A stretch of 14,279 nt of DNA from an uncultured Alphaproteobacteria bacterium (GCA_958448685.1 CAUDEV010000030.1:1-14279); one strand, 5' to 3'; counted from the first letter of the stretch, positions 1 to 8,056 are shown. The notes: generated from the letters alone by a model not told the origin. Program-made: numbers and translations.

Positions 1-55
1 CTAAATTTCGTAAATCAATCCCTATCTTTTCGTTCCTTTCGAAAAAATAATATAA
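1..55 (+). repeat. Left arm of 55-bp inverted repeat
   Basis: This segment reads the same as the reverse complement of 14188-14243, with two substitutions and one single-base length difference in an A-run. It contains the palindrome TTTCGAAA and ends in an A/T-rich tract (ATAATATAA). It lies 60 bases upstream of the small ORF at 115. The right arm lies upstream of the 203-residue gene on the other strand, so both arms face the same way relative to the gene that follows. It could be a dispersed repeat, a mobile-element end or a shared upstream control element; the window alone cannot decide. Confidence 0.85.
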
Positions 56-84
56 TTAAGTTACTGAACGCCACTCAGCGCCCT

Positions 85-186
85 TAATTTCAGTATATAC
101 ATTAGGGGACACGTATGTCAAAAAATAAAAACTCCCATAAAATTTTAGACATTTTTCTCGATGTTTTTATTGCTTATTTTAAACTA
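85..186 (+). repeat. Imperfect direct repeat, copy 1
   Basis: The segment aligns without gaps to 2231-2332. By eye about two thirds of the bases match, with two nearly perfect blocks: the first 14 bases and the 16 bases starting CCCATAAAATTTT. Both copies start at a TAA triplet. The two copies flank uvrD in the same orientation. The conserved reading frame is described under the small ORF at 115. Confidence 0.75.
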
Positions 187-252
187 ATACAGTGTGAGGA
201 AACTCTTGTCTCACATCTGTTTGAACTAATACAAAAATTGGAAGCTAATTGA
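115..252 (+). CDS. Small ORF, 45 residues, unknown function
   Basis: The frame runs ATG to TGA and encodes 45 residues starting MSKNKNSHKILDIF and ending FELIQKLEAN. An AGGGG-type ribosome binding site (104-109) sits five to six bases before the ATG. No family is recognised. The peptide has a basic N-terminus followed by an alternating hydrophobic/charged stretch that could form an amphipathic helix; no signal peptide is evident. A copy at 2234-2350 keeps the core SHKIL-[DE]-IF...YFK..Q in frame but has lost its start codon. That in-frame conservation is the main reason to think this was once a translated peptide rather than chance. The gene ends 61 bases before uvrD and could share a transcript with it. 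It may equally be a coding-compatible repeat. Confidence 0.45.
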   Translation: MSKNKNSHKILDIFLDVFIAYFKLIQCEETLVSHLFELIQKLEAN

Positions 253-280
253 TAAATTTAATAAAGCATGTTAAAATAAA

Positions 281-308
281 TTGTTATATTAATCACCGTT
301 TTTATAAT
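281..308 (+). promoter_or_regulatory. Candidate promoter of uvrD
   Basis: TTGTTA (281-286) and a consensus TATAAT (303-308) are 16 bases apart. The expected transcription start, six or seven bases after the -10 box, falls on or next to the GTG at 314. The transcript may therefore be leaderless, which fits the lack of a ribosome binding site. AT-rich DNA gives chance matches, so this is moderate evidence only. Confidence 0.45.
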
Positions 309-313
309 CAAGA

Positions 314-2233
314 GTGTTTGACTTATCTGTTTTAAATAAAGAACAACGAGAAGCTGTTGAAACAACAAATGGCCCTGTTCTTGTTTTAGCAGGAGCAGGA
401 ACTGGAAAGACAAAAGTTTTAACATCTAGAATAGCTTATATAGTTCAAACAGGCTTGTGTAATATAAACGAAATATTAGCTGTGACCTTTACGAACAAAG
501 CAGCCAAAGAAATGAAGGAACGCGCTCTTAATCTTTTAAATCAAGATTTTGGGTTTAATCCAGGAATTTTATGGATTGGAACTTTTCATTCATTAGCTTT
601 AAGAATGATCAGGCCTTTTCATGAAAAATTTCAAAGAAGTTCTGGATTTTCGATAATAGATGCAGACGACCAATTAAGGTTAATCAAAAAACTAATAAAA
701 GAATTCAATATAGATGACAAAAAGAATACGCCAAAACAACTTGTATATTATATCAATCGTTGGAAAGATCAATATAAATCTCCAGAGGAAGCAAGGAAAA
801 TAACACAAAGATTTACTATTGAAAATACGGCTGCAGGATTATATTCGCCATATCAAGAAATGCTGGCTTCTCTTGATGCTATTGATTTTGGAGATATCTT
901 AAAAATTTCAATTGATTTATTAAAACAAAACCCTGAAATACTTGAAAGATATCAAAATAAATTCAAATATATAATGGTAGATGAATATCAAGATACAAAT
1001 ATTGCTCAATACATTTGGCTAAAACTCCTATCAATGGGTCATGGGAACTTGTGCTGTGTGGGAGATGACGATCAATCTATTTATGGATGGCGAGGAGCTG
1101 AAGTTGGAAATATATTAAAATTTGATCAAGATTTCAAAAACGCAAAAATTATCAGATTAGGACAAAATTATCGATCTACAAAAAATATCATAAAAGCCGC
1201 AAGTGGTCTCATCTCAAATAACTCTTTACGTATGAAAAAAGAGTTTTGGACAGAAGAAGGAACAGGACTGCCTGTTATTGTTAAAGCCCTTCCGGATCCT
1301 GTCAGTGAATCATATTTTATCGCTACCTTAATTGAAAATAAAAGAAAAAATGGTATAAATTTTAATGATATGGCAATTTTAGTCAGAGGAGCTTTCCAAA
1401 CGCGTGTTTTCGAAGAAAGAATGCTAGCTTCCGGAATTCCTTATACAGTCATAGGAGGTATAAAATTCTATGAACGGAAAGAAATTAAAGATGCTGTTGC
1501 TTATTTAAAACTGACAGTAAATATAAATGACGGCATAGCTTTCGAGAGGATCATAAATCTTCCGAAAAGAGGAATTGGACCAACGACAATTAATAAATTT
1601 TATGCTATATCAAAGGAAAAATCTATATCACTTCCACTGGCTGCGAAAAAATTTGCAGAAATGACAAAAAGTAATGTATCAATAAAATTAACTGAATTCT
1701 TCGAAAAGTTGAATTATTGGAAGAGCGAATTAGATATTCTTTCTCCTTCTGAACTTATGCAAAAGATACTAACAGATTCTGGATATATAGACATGTTGAA
1801 AGAATCAAAAAGTATTGAAAATGAAGCAAGACTCGAATCTTTAGACGAATTGATAAACGCCCTTCATGAATTTGATAATGTTAATGAATTTTTGGATTAC
1901 ATAAGCTTGGTTTTAGATAATGCTGACTCTGGAAGTTATGACAAAGTAACTATCTCAACAATTCATGCTGCAAAAGGTCTTGAATACCACACAGTATTCA
2001 TTCCCGGATTTGAAGAAAACATACTTCCTCATCAAAGATCTATCGCTGAAAAAGGAAATTTGGGAATTGAAGAAGAAAGAAGGTTATGTTATGTCGCAAT
2101 CACAAGAGCAAAAAAAGAAGCATATATAACGTTTTGTAATAGACGAAATATGTATGGATCTTATAATATGAGTTATACCACCCCTTCAAGATTCCTCCGT
2201 GATTTACCAAAAAGTTGCGTCAAGATATTATAA
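314..2233 (+). CDS. uvrD: ATP-dependent DNA helicase UvrD/PcrA (SF1A)
   Basis: This is a 3'-5' superfamily 1 helicase that would unwind DNA in the cytoplasm during nucleotide excision repair (removing the nicked oligomer and UvrC) and mismatch repair. All SF1A motifs are visible in order: Walker A AGAGTGKT (26-33), Ia TFTNKAAKEMKER (58-70), Walker B VDEYQDT (222-228), III GDDDQSIYGWRGA (250-262), IV GQNYRST (283-289), V TISTIHAAKGLEY (546-558) and VI EEERRLCYVAITRAKK (586-601). At 639 residues it is shorter than E. coli UvrD (about 720). It stops after the PSRFLRDLP motif and so lacks the usual C-terminal tail that contacts RNA polymerase in other species. The start is GTG. The preceding in-frame codon TAA at 305-307 excludes an earlier start, and the N-terminus LNKEQREAV is typical of the family. 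No ribosome binding site is seen. Confidence 0.96.
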   Translation: MFDLSVLNKEQREAVETTNGPVLVLAGAGTGKTKVLTSRIAYIVQTGLCNINEILAVTFTNKAAKEMKERALNLLNQDFGFNPGILWIGTFHSLALRMIRPFHEKFQRSSGFSIIDADDQLRLIKKLIKEFNIDDKKNTPKQLVYYINRWKDQYKSPEEARKITQRFTIENTAAGLYSPYQEMLASLDAIDFGDILKISIDLLKQNPEILERYQNKFKYIMVDEYQDTNIAQYIWLKLLSMGHGNLCCVGDDDQSIYGWRGAEVGNILKFDQDFKNAKIIRLGQNYRSTKNIIKAASGLISNNSLRMKKEFWTEEGTGLPVIVKALPDPVSESYFIATLIENKRKNGINFNDMAILVRGAFQTRVFEERMLASGIPYTVIGGIKFYERKEIKDAVAYLKLTVNINDGIAFERIINLPKRGIGPTTINKFYAISKEKSISLPLAAKKFAEMTKSNVSIKLTEFFEKLNYWKSELDILSPSELMQKILTDSGYIDMLKESKSIENEARLESLDELINALHEFDNVNEFLDYISLVLDNADSGSYDKVTISTIHAAKGLEYHTVFIPGFEENILPHQRSIAEKGNLGIEEERRLCYVAITRAKKEAYITFCNRRNMYGSYNMSYTTPSRFLRDLPKSCVKIL

Positions 2234-2332
2234 TTTCAGTATATTCCTCGCTCTTTCCACAAGTCAAATTCTAAAAAGTCCCATAAAATTTTAGAGATTT
2301 TTGCGAGGCTTCTAGAAAGTTATTTTAAATAT
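2231..2332 (+). repeat. Imperfect direct repeat, copy 2
   Basis: This copy is collinear with 85-186 over 102 bases without gaps. Its first three bases are the stop codon of uvrD, so the duplication boundary coincides with the end of the gene. Confidence 0.75.
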
Positions 2333-2350
2333 CTCCAAAATAAAAAATAG
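2234..2350 (+). pseudogene. Start-less paralogue of the small ORF at 115
   Basis: This is an open frame without any ATG, GTG or TTG. It contains SHKILEIFARLLESYFKYLQ, which matches the 115-252 peptide at 11 of 20 positions, and ends at TAG (2348-2350). The codon aligned to the ATG of copy 1 is AAG, and no AGGGG motif is present. The frame is the same as that of uvrD and begins directly after the uvrD TAA. Read-through of that stop would add 38 residues to UvrD. A decayed duplicate is the simplest reading. Confidence 0.5.
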
Positions 2351-2446
2351 TATTGTTAACGGAAAATTTACCTTTTTTTTTAAAATTGAATTTAGGGAAG
2401 AAAAGTTTTGAAAACGCTCCCCTATAACGTAAATATAATTTTTTAT

Positions 2447-2451
2447 GGAGG
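2447..2451 (+). promoter_or_regulatory. Strong ribosome binding site deciding the 2457 start
   Basis: A perfect GGAGG, followed by T, lies five bases before the ATG at 2457. It overlaps another ATG at 2445, which would add MEV and one N to the protein. The spacing and the resulting clean signal peptide (MNKFTKLIL...) favour 2457. Confidence 0.8.
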
Positions 2452-2456
2452 TAAAT

Positions 2457-4166
2457 ATGAATAAATTTACAAAATTAATATTAACAAGTGCTATTATTTC
2501 AACTTCTGGTTTTGCAACTCAACAAGATGGAGGTACGATCTCGGGTGTTGGTCAAATAGACCAAGGCGCAACCATGGAAATGGAGGCCGGCATCAAGGCT
2601 ACCATGGATAACAAAGCGGTCATCCACAACTATCACATTATCCAAGGTCCTGCATCTGATGATATCAGCACAGAAACAGTTGTTGGTGATGAGAACAAAG
2701 CTACGATTTCAGGTTTAGCTGATGGTTCCAAAGCCGTAATACAAGGTACTTCAGAGGAAAAAATCATTAACTATGATCACATCATGGAAAAGGATGAGGA
2801 TTTCGCGGGACTTGATGGATTTGAAGTGACTACTCCAACGTATTTCAGGCCAACTGGAGGAGCAAAAATTCAAGGTGCGGTTGATACAACTGATGTCACT
2901 GTGACTTCTGCGATAGCTGACTTGATTCATGCAATCGATCTTCATAATGAGGGAACGGATGTTATGCTTTTGACAACGAATTGTCAAGAAGAAGACAAAA
3001 CTATGAGATTGACGAATAGTGATAAAGAACAAGTTATCGTCAAAGCAAACATTGCGAATGAAATTGCAACAGGTGATACATCTAGTAATTCTCACTCATT
3101 GGTTGTTCGAGGAGCTTTTAGATTTGAGGGTGATCAATCGAGATTTAATCAAACAGACACAACATTAAAATTCAAGAAATCACATTCAGAAATCGGGACT
3201 TCGAAGTCTTTGTTCATGACGCCAATAGATGTCGAAGAAGAGTCAAAATTGGTTATTGACGCAGCGGGAGTTGAAATGCCGCATGATGTAACAATAACGA
3301 ATTCGAAGTTTATTGTGAATCCAAATGCGAGTTTCACTCTAAAACCAGGAGCAAGATTGTTGTTCAAATATACAGAAGGTGTATTAACAATAAGTTATCC
3401 TTCGGAAAACCCTACGCAAATGACGTGGAATGTCGGTGATTTCACAAATGAACTCACGGAATATTATGTTTATCAAAACAAAAATGGTATTTATTGTGAG
3501 TTCTGGAAAGAGGGAGAAGAATGGAAAACTATATATGAAGGAATTTCACTTGTAGAAAGTGGGGATAAGTTGGTATTTACCAAAACATATAATGAGGAAA
3601 CAACGACAGCAGAAATTCCGTTATCCGACATTGATAAGAAGTATAATTGGGAAAACCGTATTGTTTATGAAGCTCCAGATTCTGAACATGAATTAGGTCC
3701 TTCAAGCAGTACCACTCTCCATTTCGCTTATGCCCATGACAACGTCTTCTCCTATGATTATGACACTGAAAATGACACTTGGGTAAGACGGAATCAAAAT
3801 TTGATTGTTCCTGCTAACTTCGACCTTTCGACGATTACTTCTAATAATTCTACGTGGCTAGTTTTGAAAGGTGAAGAAAATATATTTAGTATAAAGAACT
3901 CGAGTAGTGGAGGTAATGCTGCTGTTAACCTTGCTGAGATTTCAGGGGATAAATTGTCAAATAGAAATATAGATACCCTTTATCTTAACTCAGGATTTAA
4001 GGTTCAGTATACATATACCTTCCAAGGAACAGAGGAATTAGGCTATTGGGGAGATATAGGAAACTCGCACACTAAAGAAATCGCAGATGCTCTAGCTTCA
4101 GGACAAACTTGGATGACTCTTGAAGAATATAACACTGCAAATGGCACTTCATATACTTGGAGATAA
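2457..4166 (+). CDS. Secreted, probably beta-rich surface protein, 569 residues
   Basis: The protein starts with a classical Sec signal peptide: a basic MNKFTK, a hydrophobic stretch and a likely cut after SGFA (residue 20). No further membrane segment is seen. The mature N-terminal part is rich in short Gly/Thr/Ala/Ile-containing segments (for example KATISGLADGSKAVIQG). Around residues 260-310 there is a stretch (DVTITNSKFIVNPNASFTL) that looks like right-handed beta-solenoid rungs. The C-terminal third is rich in aromatic and acidic residues and ends in YWGDIGN...MTLEEYNTANG. The layout recalls autotransporter passengers or other exported adhesins, but no outer-membrane barrel or sorting signal follows, so anchoring is unknown. 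The first ~150 bases are clearly richer in GC than the rest. A possible alternative C-terminus lies just downstream (4178-4303). The family is not recognised. Confidence 0.8.
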   Translation: MNKFTKLILTSAIISTSGFATQQDGGTISGVGQIDQGATMEMEAGIKATMDNKAVIHNYHIIQGPASDDISTETVVGDENKATISGLADGSKAVIQGTSEEKIINYDHIMEKDEDFAGLDGFEVTTPTYFRPTGGAKIQGAVDTTDVTVTSAIADLIHAIDLHNEGTDVMLLTTNCQEEDKTMRLTNSDKEQVIVKANIANEIATGDTSSNSHSLVVRGAFRFEGDQSRFNQTDTTLKFKKSHSEIGTSKSLFMTPIDVEEESKLVIDAAGVEMPHDVTITNSKFIVNPNASFTLKPGARLLFKYTEGVLTISYPSENPTQMTWNVGDFTNELTEYYVYQNKNGIYCEFWKEGEEWKTIYEGISLVESGDKLVFTKTYNEETTTAEIPLSDIDKKYNWENRIVYEAPDSEHELGPSSSTTLHFAYAHDNVFSYDYDTENDTWVRRNQNLIVPANFDLSTITSNNSTWLVLKGEENIFSIKNSSSGGNAAVNLAEISGDKLSNRNIDTLYLNSGFKVQYTYTFQGTEELGYWGDIGNSHTKEIADALASGQTWMTLEEYNTANGTSYTWR

Positions 4167-4177
4167 CCTAGTATTAA

Positions 4178-4303
4178 CAGATCTTCTTTGGCACCGGCGA
4201 TGTGCCGAAGTTAGATCCTAACTTCTATGACGATTTTAGTGCTAAAAACTTCTCTTTATATACGTATGAACAGGTGAAAGACAAATTGCCAAGTTTTAGC
4301 TAA
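4178..4303 (+). pseudogene. Orphan C-terminal coding scrap behind the secreted protein gene
   Basis: Starting 11 bases after the stop of the 569-residue gene, and in another frame, there is an open stretch of 41 codons with no start. It begins QIFFGTGDVPKLDPNFYDDF and ends YTYEQVKDKLPSFS at TAA (4301-4303). Its pattern resembles the end of the upstream protein: aromatic pair plus G near the start (YWGDIG against FFGTGDV), then T-x-E-E/Q-[YV] near the end. The DNA is not obviously similar. It looks like the tail of a related gene left after recombination or frameshift. It is too short for certainty. Confidence 0.45.
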
Positions 4304-4312
4304 ATCTTAAAT

Positions 4313-4346
4313 TTATCAGTGCGATCTCTTGCGGTTGCACTGATAA
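4313..4346 (+). terminator. Hairpin after the secreted-protein locus
   Basis: TTATCAGTGC (4313-4322) and GCACTGATAA (4337-4346) form a perfect 10-bp stem with a 14-base loop, partly pairable. It is followed by TTTATT, a weak U-tract. It sits between the scrap ending at 4303 and hppA, and is a reasonable intrinsic terminator. Confidence 0.6.
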
Positions 4347-4468
4347 TTTATTAAGAGTTTCTACTTTGTAGTAATATTTACCGACATAATATGCAATTAA
4401 ACCTATGAAAATTTCACTGATTTTAGTAAAATAATGGCAGATTTGTTTTTATAATAAAAAGGTTTGTT

Positions 4469-6553
4469 ATGTCATCTTTAATAGACATGGCTATCGTAGC
4501 TTGTGGTATATTAGCCATATTGTTTGCGATAACAAAAATAAGTTCTGTCTTCAAGCTGCCTTGCGGAAATGACAGGATGATTGAAGTTGCAAAAGCTATT
4601 CAAGTTGGAGCAAAAGCTTATCTCAATAGGCAATACACAACTATTGCTTTTGTTGGAATTATCGTAGCGATACTCCTTGGAATCTTTCTTTCTATTTATG
4701 TCGCGATCGGTTTTGTTTTAGGGGCAGTTCTTTCAGGAATAGCGGGATATATCGGAATGAATATATCTGTCAGAGCAAATGTAAGAACCGCAGAAGCTGC
4801 AAGAACCTCTTTATCAAAAGCTTTGCGAGTTGCCTTTGATTCAGGATCAATAACAGGGATGCTTGTTGTTGGAGCTGGCCTTCTTGGAGTTTCAGTTTAC
4901 TATTGCGTATTATGCTCTTTGGAATTGGATATTCGTTTAATAACAGAGTCTTTAGTCGCACTCAGCTTTGGAGCTTCACTTATTTCTATTTTCGCAAGAT
5001 TAGGAGGCGGAATTTTCACAAAAGGAGCTGATGTTGGAGCTGATTTAGTCGGAAAAGTTGAGTCAAATATTCCTGAAGATGATCCAAGAAACCCTGCCGT
5101 CATAGCTGATAATGTTGGAGATAATGTTGGAGATTGCGCCGGTATGGCTGCTGATTTATTTGAAACTTATGCCGTAACTATTGTTGCTTCAATGGTTTTA
5201 GCTAGTATTCACTTTACAGATGAATTTAAATCAATAATGATGCTTTTCCCTCTCGCAATTAGTGCTGTTTGTATTATTGGTTCAATAATAGGAACATATT
5301 TTGTAAAGCTGGATACTTCTAACAACATTATGAAAGCTTTATATAAAGGCTTAATAGCTTCCGGAATTTTTTCATTAATATTTGTTTATATAGTTACAAA
5401 TAATATGTTTGACTCACTCACAACAGAAATAACATTTGCTGGTGGCGTTTTCACTCCTATGAATTTGTTACAATGTTGTTTAGTTGGAGTTGCTGTAACA
5501 GGTTTATTAGTTTGGGTAACTGAATTTTATACTTCCGTTTCTTATAGACCTGTTCAAAGTGTTGCAAAAGCTTCGGAAACTGGTCATGCAACAAATATAA
5601 TTCAAGGACTTGCCGTTTCAATGGAAGCAACTGCATTACCAACGATCGTAATTTGTGGAGGAATTATTTGTGCATATGTTTCTGCAGGACTTTTCGGAAT
5701 AGCAACAGCTGCAACAACAATGCTTGCATTTGCTGGTATTATAGTTGCTCTTGATGCTTATGGACCTGTGACAGACAATGCTGGAGGAATTGCAGAAATG
5801 TCTGAATTACCAAGTGAAGTTCGAAATATAACCGATGCTCTGGATGCCGTTGGAAACACAACAAAAGCTGTTACGAAAGGTTATGCAATAGGATCAGCTG
5901 GACTTGCTGCTTTAGTTTTATTTGCAACATATGTCGAAGATTTAGTTCATTATTTCCCGAATCTAAATATCGAGTTCAATTTGCAAAACCCATATGTTTT
6001 AGTCGGATTATTAATTGGAGCTATGTTGCCATATCTTTTTGGCTCATTCGGAATGAAAGCTGTCGGAAAAGCAGGAGGTGCTGTTGTTCGTGAAGTTCGT
6101 CGTCAATTTAAAGAAATTAAAGGGATTATGACTGGAGAAGCAAAGCCGGATTATAAAGCTGCTGTTGACTTATTGACAAAATCAGCAATAAAAGAAATGG
6201 TTCTTCCTTCTATTTTGCCTTTGATTGCTCCTATATTGGTTTATTTTATAATAAATGCTATCACAGATCAAAATGCTGCTTTTTCAGCATTAGGGGCAAC
6301 ATTGATAGGAACAATAGTTTCTGGTCTATTTGTTGCGCTTTCTATGACCTCAGGTGGTGGCGCTTGGGATAATGCTAAAAAGTATATTGAAGATGGTCAT
6401 TTTGGAGGAAAAGGTTCAGAGGCTCACAAGGCTTCAGTAACAGGAGATACTGTTGGAGATCCTTATAAAGATACCGCAGGGCCAGCTATCAATCCAATGA
6501 TTAAAATCATTAATATTGTTGCTTTGTTGCTTCTTGCAATCTTGGCGGCTTAA
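4469..6553 (+). CDS. hppA: Proton-translocating membrane pyrophosphatase, K+-independent type
   Basis: This inner-membrane pump couples hydrolysis of pyrophosphate to proton export. It is 694 residues, normal for the family, with about 16 predicted hydrophobic spans. Substrate-site motifs are present: DVGADLVGKVE (188-198), and the run from DDPRNPAV to NVGDCAGMAADLFE (204-232), with the Mg/PPi-binding aspartates. The C-terminal part near residue 650 has GDTVGDPYKDTAGPAINP. The subtype determinant reads GNTTKAVTKGYAIGSAG with Lys466 and Thr469. In this family Lys and Thr there mark potassium-independent, proton-pumping enzymes, whereas Ala marks potassium-dependent ones. AAAAGG (4457-4462) precedes the ATG by six bases, and a TATAAT box lies at 4450-4455. 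It stands alone between two terminators, so it is probably monocistronic. Confidence 0.97.
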   Translation: MSSLIDMAIVACGILAILFAITKISSVFKLPCGNDRMIEVAKAIQVGAKAYLNRQYTTIAFVGIIVAILLGIFLSIYVAIGFVLGAVLSGIAGYIGMNISVRANVRTAEAARTSLSKALRVAFDSGSITGMLVVGAGLLGVSVYYCVLCSLELDIRLITESLVALSFGASLISIFARLGGGIFTKGADVGADLVGKVESNIPEDDPRNPAVIADNVGDNVGDCAGMAADLFETYAVTIVASMVLASIHFTDEFKSIMMLFPLAISAVCIIGSIIGTYFVKLDTSNNIMKALYKGLIASGIFSLIFVYIVTNNMFDSLTTEITFAGGVFTPMNLLQCCLVGVAVTGLLVWVTEFYTSVSYRPVQSVAKASETGHATNIIQGLAVSMEATALPTIVICGGIICAYVSAGLFGIATAATTMLAFAGIIVALDAYGPVTDNAGGIAEMSELPSEVRNITDALDAVGNTTKAVTKGYAIGSAGLAALVLFATYVEDLVHYFPNLNIEFNLQNPYVLVGLLIGAMLPYLFGSFGMKAVGKAGGAVVREVRRQFKEIKGIMTGEAKPDYKAAVDLLTKSAIKEMVLPSILPLIAPILVYFIINAITDQNAAFSALGATLIGTIVSGLFVALSMTSGGGAWDNAKKYIEDGHFGGKGSEAHKASVTGDTVGDPYKDTAGPAINPMIKIINIVALLLLAILAA

Positions 6554-6556
6554 TAA

Positions 6557-6582
6557 AAAGCCCTTCATTAATGAAGGGCTTT
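6557..6582. terminator. Bidirectional intrinsic terminator
   Basis: A perfect inverted repeat, AAAGCCCTTCAT / ATGAAGGGCTTT, forms a stem of up to 12 bp. It lies four bases after the hppA stop and nine bases from the stop of the convergent gene. Read on the minus strand it is followed by TTATTA, a better U-tract than the TGTTCC on the plus strand. It probably serves both genes. Confidence 0.88.
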
Positions 6583-6591
6583 GTTCCTAGC

Positions 6592-7647
6592 TTATTGTAA
6601 GCTATTTTCTAAATGTTCAATATATGCTTCTAATTGCTGCGGGGTTGCTTCTATTGCATTTAAACCTTTATTAAATGCATCGATTAATTCATCTGTTGTT
6701 CTCAAATCTTTAACATCAAAGAGTGAAATAACAGCTGTATCAAAAAAGAAATCTCCGGTTTTTATTTTTTGTAAAGATGCTCTTGCTAAAGGAGAAAATA
6801 TACCATAAAGGTATCCTAATGGTGCAGAAATTTCATACTCACCAAAAAATTCTAACACCGCTAGTGAAAAATCTTCATTAGAAATATCTCGATCAAAAAC
6901 TGAAAACCCATTAATGATTATTTTAGATAGTATAGCATCGACAAAAACCTCTCCGACATATTCTGAAATTAAAGAACTGTTTGGATAGAGAGTATTATAG
7001 TAGTTGAAGATATCAAATCTTGTCAAAAGCCTAATATAATTAAATCCTGTTTCATTTCGATTAGATAAAAATAGGCCAGGATTATCCATTTTACTATCAG
7101 GTATACATAAATTTAATTCTTCACCTAACATATTTAATCTAAATATGGATTGAGGAACTAAATTTACTCTTTGGTTAGTATTGGATTCATTTAAATAATA
7201 TTTAAACGCATCTCTAACAAACATAGATGTATAAGCAGGGAAAACTTGTCGTACTGTACAATTCATTACTGGCAAATTACCGAAATAAATTCTTAACATA
7301 TTATCTACTTGAGCGTTTATATTGCGATTTATAGGAGTATTATGATACCTTTGATTAGTAAAATCTGTTATCATAGATTTTAGATCTGTTAATCTTGTAG
7401 ATTCATTGCCATTGTCAAGTGGTATATCAGGATTTAGAAATATATTTACAGCATTTGCTAAATGTTCCTTAAATTTAGGAGTGATATTGCTTTGAAAAGA
7501 TTGAGCAGCATTTAATAATACCCCTTGTATTGGATCAACTCTGAGAGGATATTGGAAGGGCAAATAAATCTGTGAAGCATTAGCCATGAAACTAAAAGAA
7601 ATTATTATCGCGGTTACAATAGCTATGAAAGATTTTTTTATAGACAT
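6592..7647 (-). CDS. Exported protein of unknown function, 351 residues
   Basis: The N-terminus is a clear Sec signal peptide: MSIKKS, a long hydrophobic core and a likely cut after MANA (residue 24). The mature protein of about 327 residues has no other membrane span. It is rich in Asn, Phe, Tyr and Ile and has only two cysteines, both in the mature part (in PVMNCTVRQ and LNLCIPDS), which could form one disulphide in the periplasm. No known family or catalytic motif is recognised. No good ribosome binding site precedes the ATG. A promoter-like pair lies at 7681-7709. Transcription converges with hppA and ends at the shared terminator. A periplasmic or secreted host-interaction protein is possible, but only the export signal supports it. 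Confidence 0.82.
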   Translation of the reverse strand: MSIKKSFIAIVTAIIISFSFMANASQIYLPFQYPLRVDPIQGVLLNAAQSFQSNITPKFKEHLANAVNIFLNPDIPLDNGNESTRLTDLKSMITDFTNQRYHNTPINRNINAQVDNMLRIYFGNLPVMNCTVRQVFPAYTSMFVRDAFKYYLNESNTNQRVNLVPQSIFRLNMLGEELNLCIPDSKMDNPGLFLSNRNETGFNYIRLLTRFDIFNYYNTLYPNSSLISEYVGEVFVDAILSKIIINGFSVFDRDISNEDFSLAVLEFFGEYEISAPLGYLYGIFSPLARASLQKIKTGDFFFDTAVISLFDVKDLRTTDELIDAFNKGLNAIEATPQQLEAYIEHLENSLQ

Positions 7648-7680
7648 AAATACAAAAATATTAAAAGTTAATTTCTTAAA

Positions 7681-7709
7681 ATTATACAGTATTTATATTT
7701 AGCAAACAA
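7681..7709 (-). promoter_or_regulatory. Candidate promoter of the 351-residue exported protein
   Basis: On the minus strand, TTGTTT (7709-7704) and TATAAT (7686-7681) are 17 bases apart. They would start a transcript near 7674, giving a leader of about 27 bases. Confidence 0.5.
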
Positions 7710-7778
7710 CTGAAATATAACAATGAGCAATACCTTAATAGCTTATATGATTGCAATGAGAATATTTTGTTGTGAGAC

Positions 7779-7798
7779 CGTCCAAGATTTTGTGTAAA
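7779..7798 (+). repeat. IS256-type terminal inverted repeat, left end
   Basis: The sequence CGTCCAAGATTTTGTGTAAA has the GTCC...TTTTGTGTAAA pattern common at ends of IS256-type elements. It is preceded by GAGAC, which may be the true outer tip; the right end does not keep that tip. Confidence 0.75.
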
Positions 7799-7864
7799 GG
7801 GATCAAAGTAAAGATCCAAAATTAGCCAACCTATCAGAAAATAGGATAGTTAACAGTGAGTAAA

Positions 7865-8056
7865 TTATACCTCATATTTTTCTGTCTTTAATATTTCGAA
7901 GAATAAACTCTTTGCCAATATTCTACACTCGGAAACAGGAGCTTGTTTTTCGTATATTTCCTCATATTTCGATAAAATGATTCTATCGGATTTGTCGTAT
8001 AAATAAGTATCTCCTTATCTCTTCAGACAAAACATTGATAACTCACCAAAGTTATC
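7865..8056 (-). pseudogene. Transposase fragment, IS256 (mutator) family, frameshifted
   Basis: Read on the minus strand in three successive frames, the fragment gives DNFGELSMF (8056-8030), then SEEIRRYLF (8027-8001), then YTTNPIESFYRNMRKYTK (8001-7948) followed by NKLLFPSVEY (to 7918). The family consensus at this place is of the form W..NW.EL..FF..P..IRR.IYTTNPIES..R..RK.T. The last frame change in that region looks like loss of a single T. A further frame gives ILAKSLFFEILK and stops at 7865. Upstream pieces such as DLKNI and LDKT are interrupted by stops. It cannot make an active enzyme. Confidence 0.78.

Noticed and set aside
2408..2439. TTGAAA ... TATAAT as promoter of the secreted-protein gene
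   Set aside because: The spacing is 20 bases, too long for a normal promoter, and the start would fall right at the ribosome binding site. The -10 box alone is not enough.
2751..3367. Open frames on the minus strand inside the secreted-protein gene
   Set aside because: They lie antisense to a gene with a perfect ribosome binding site and signal peptide, and show no protein features of their own.
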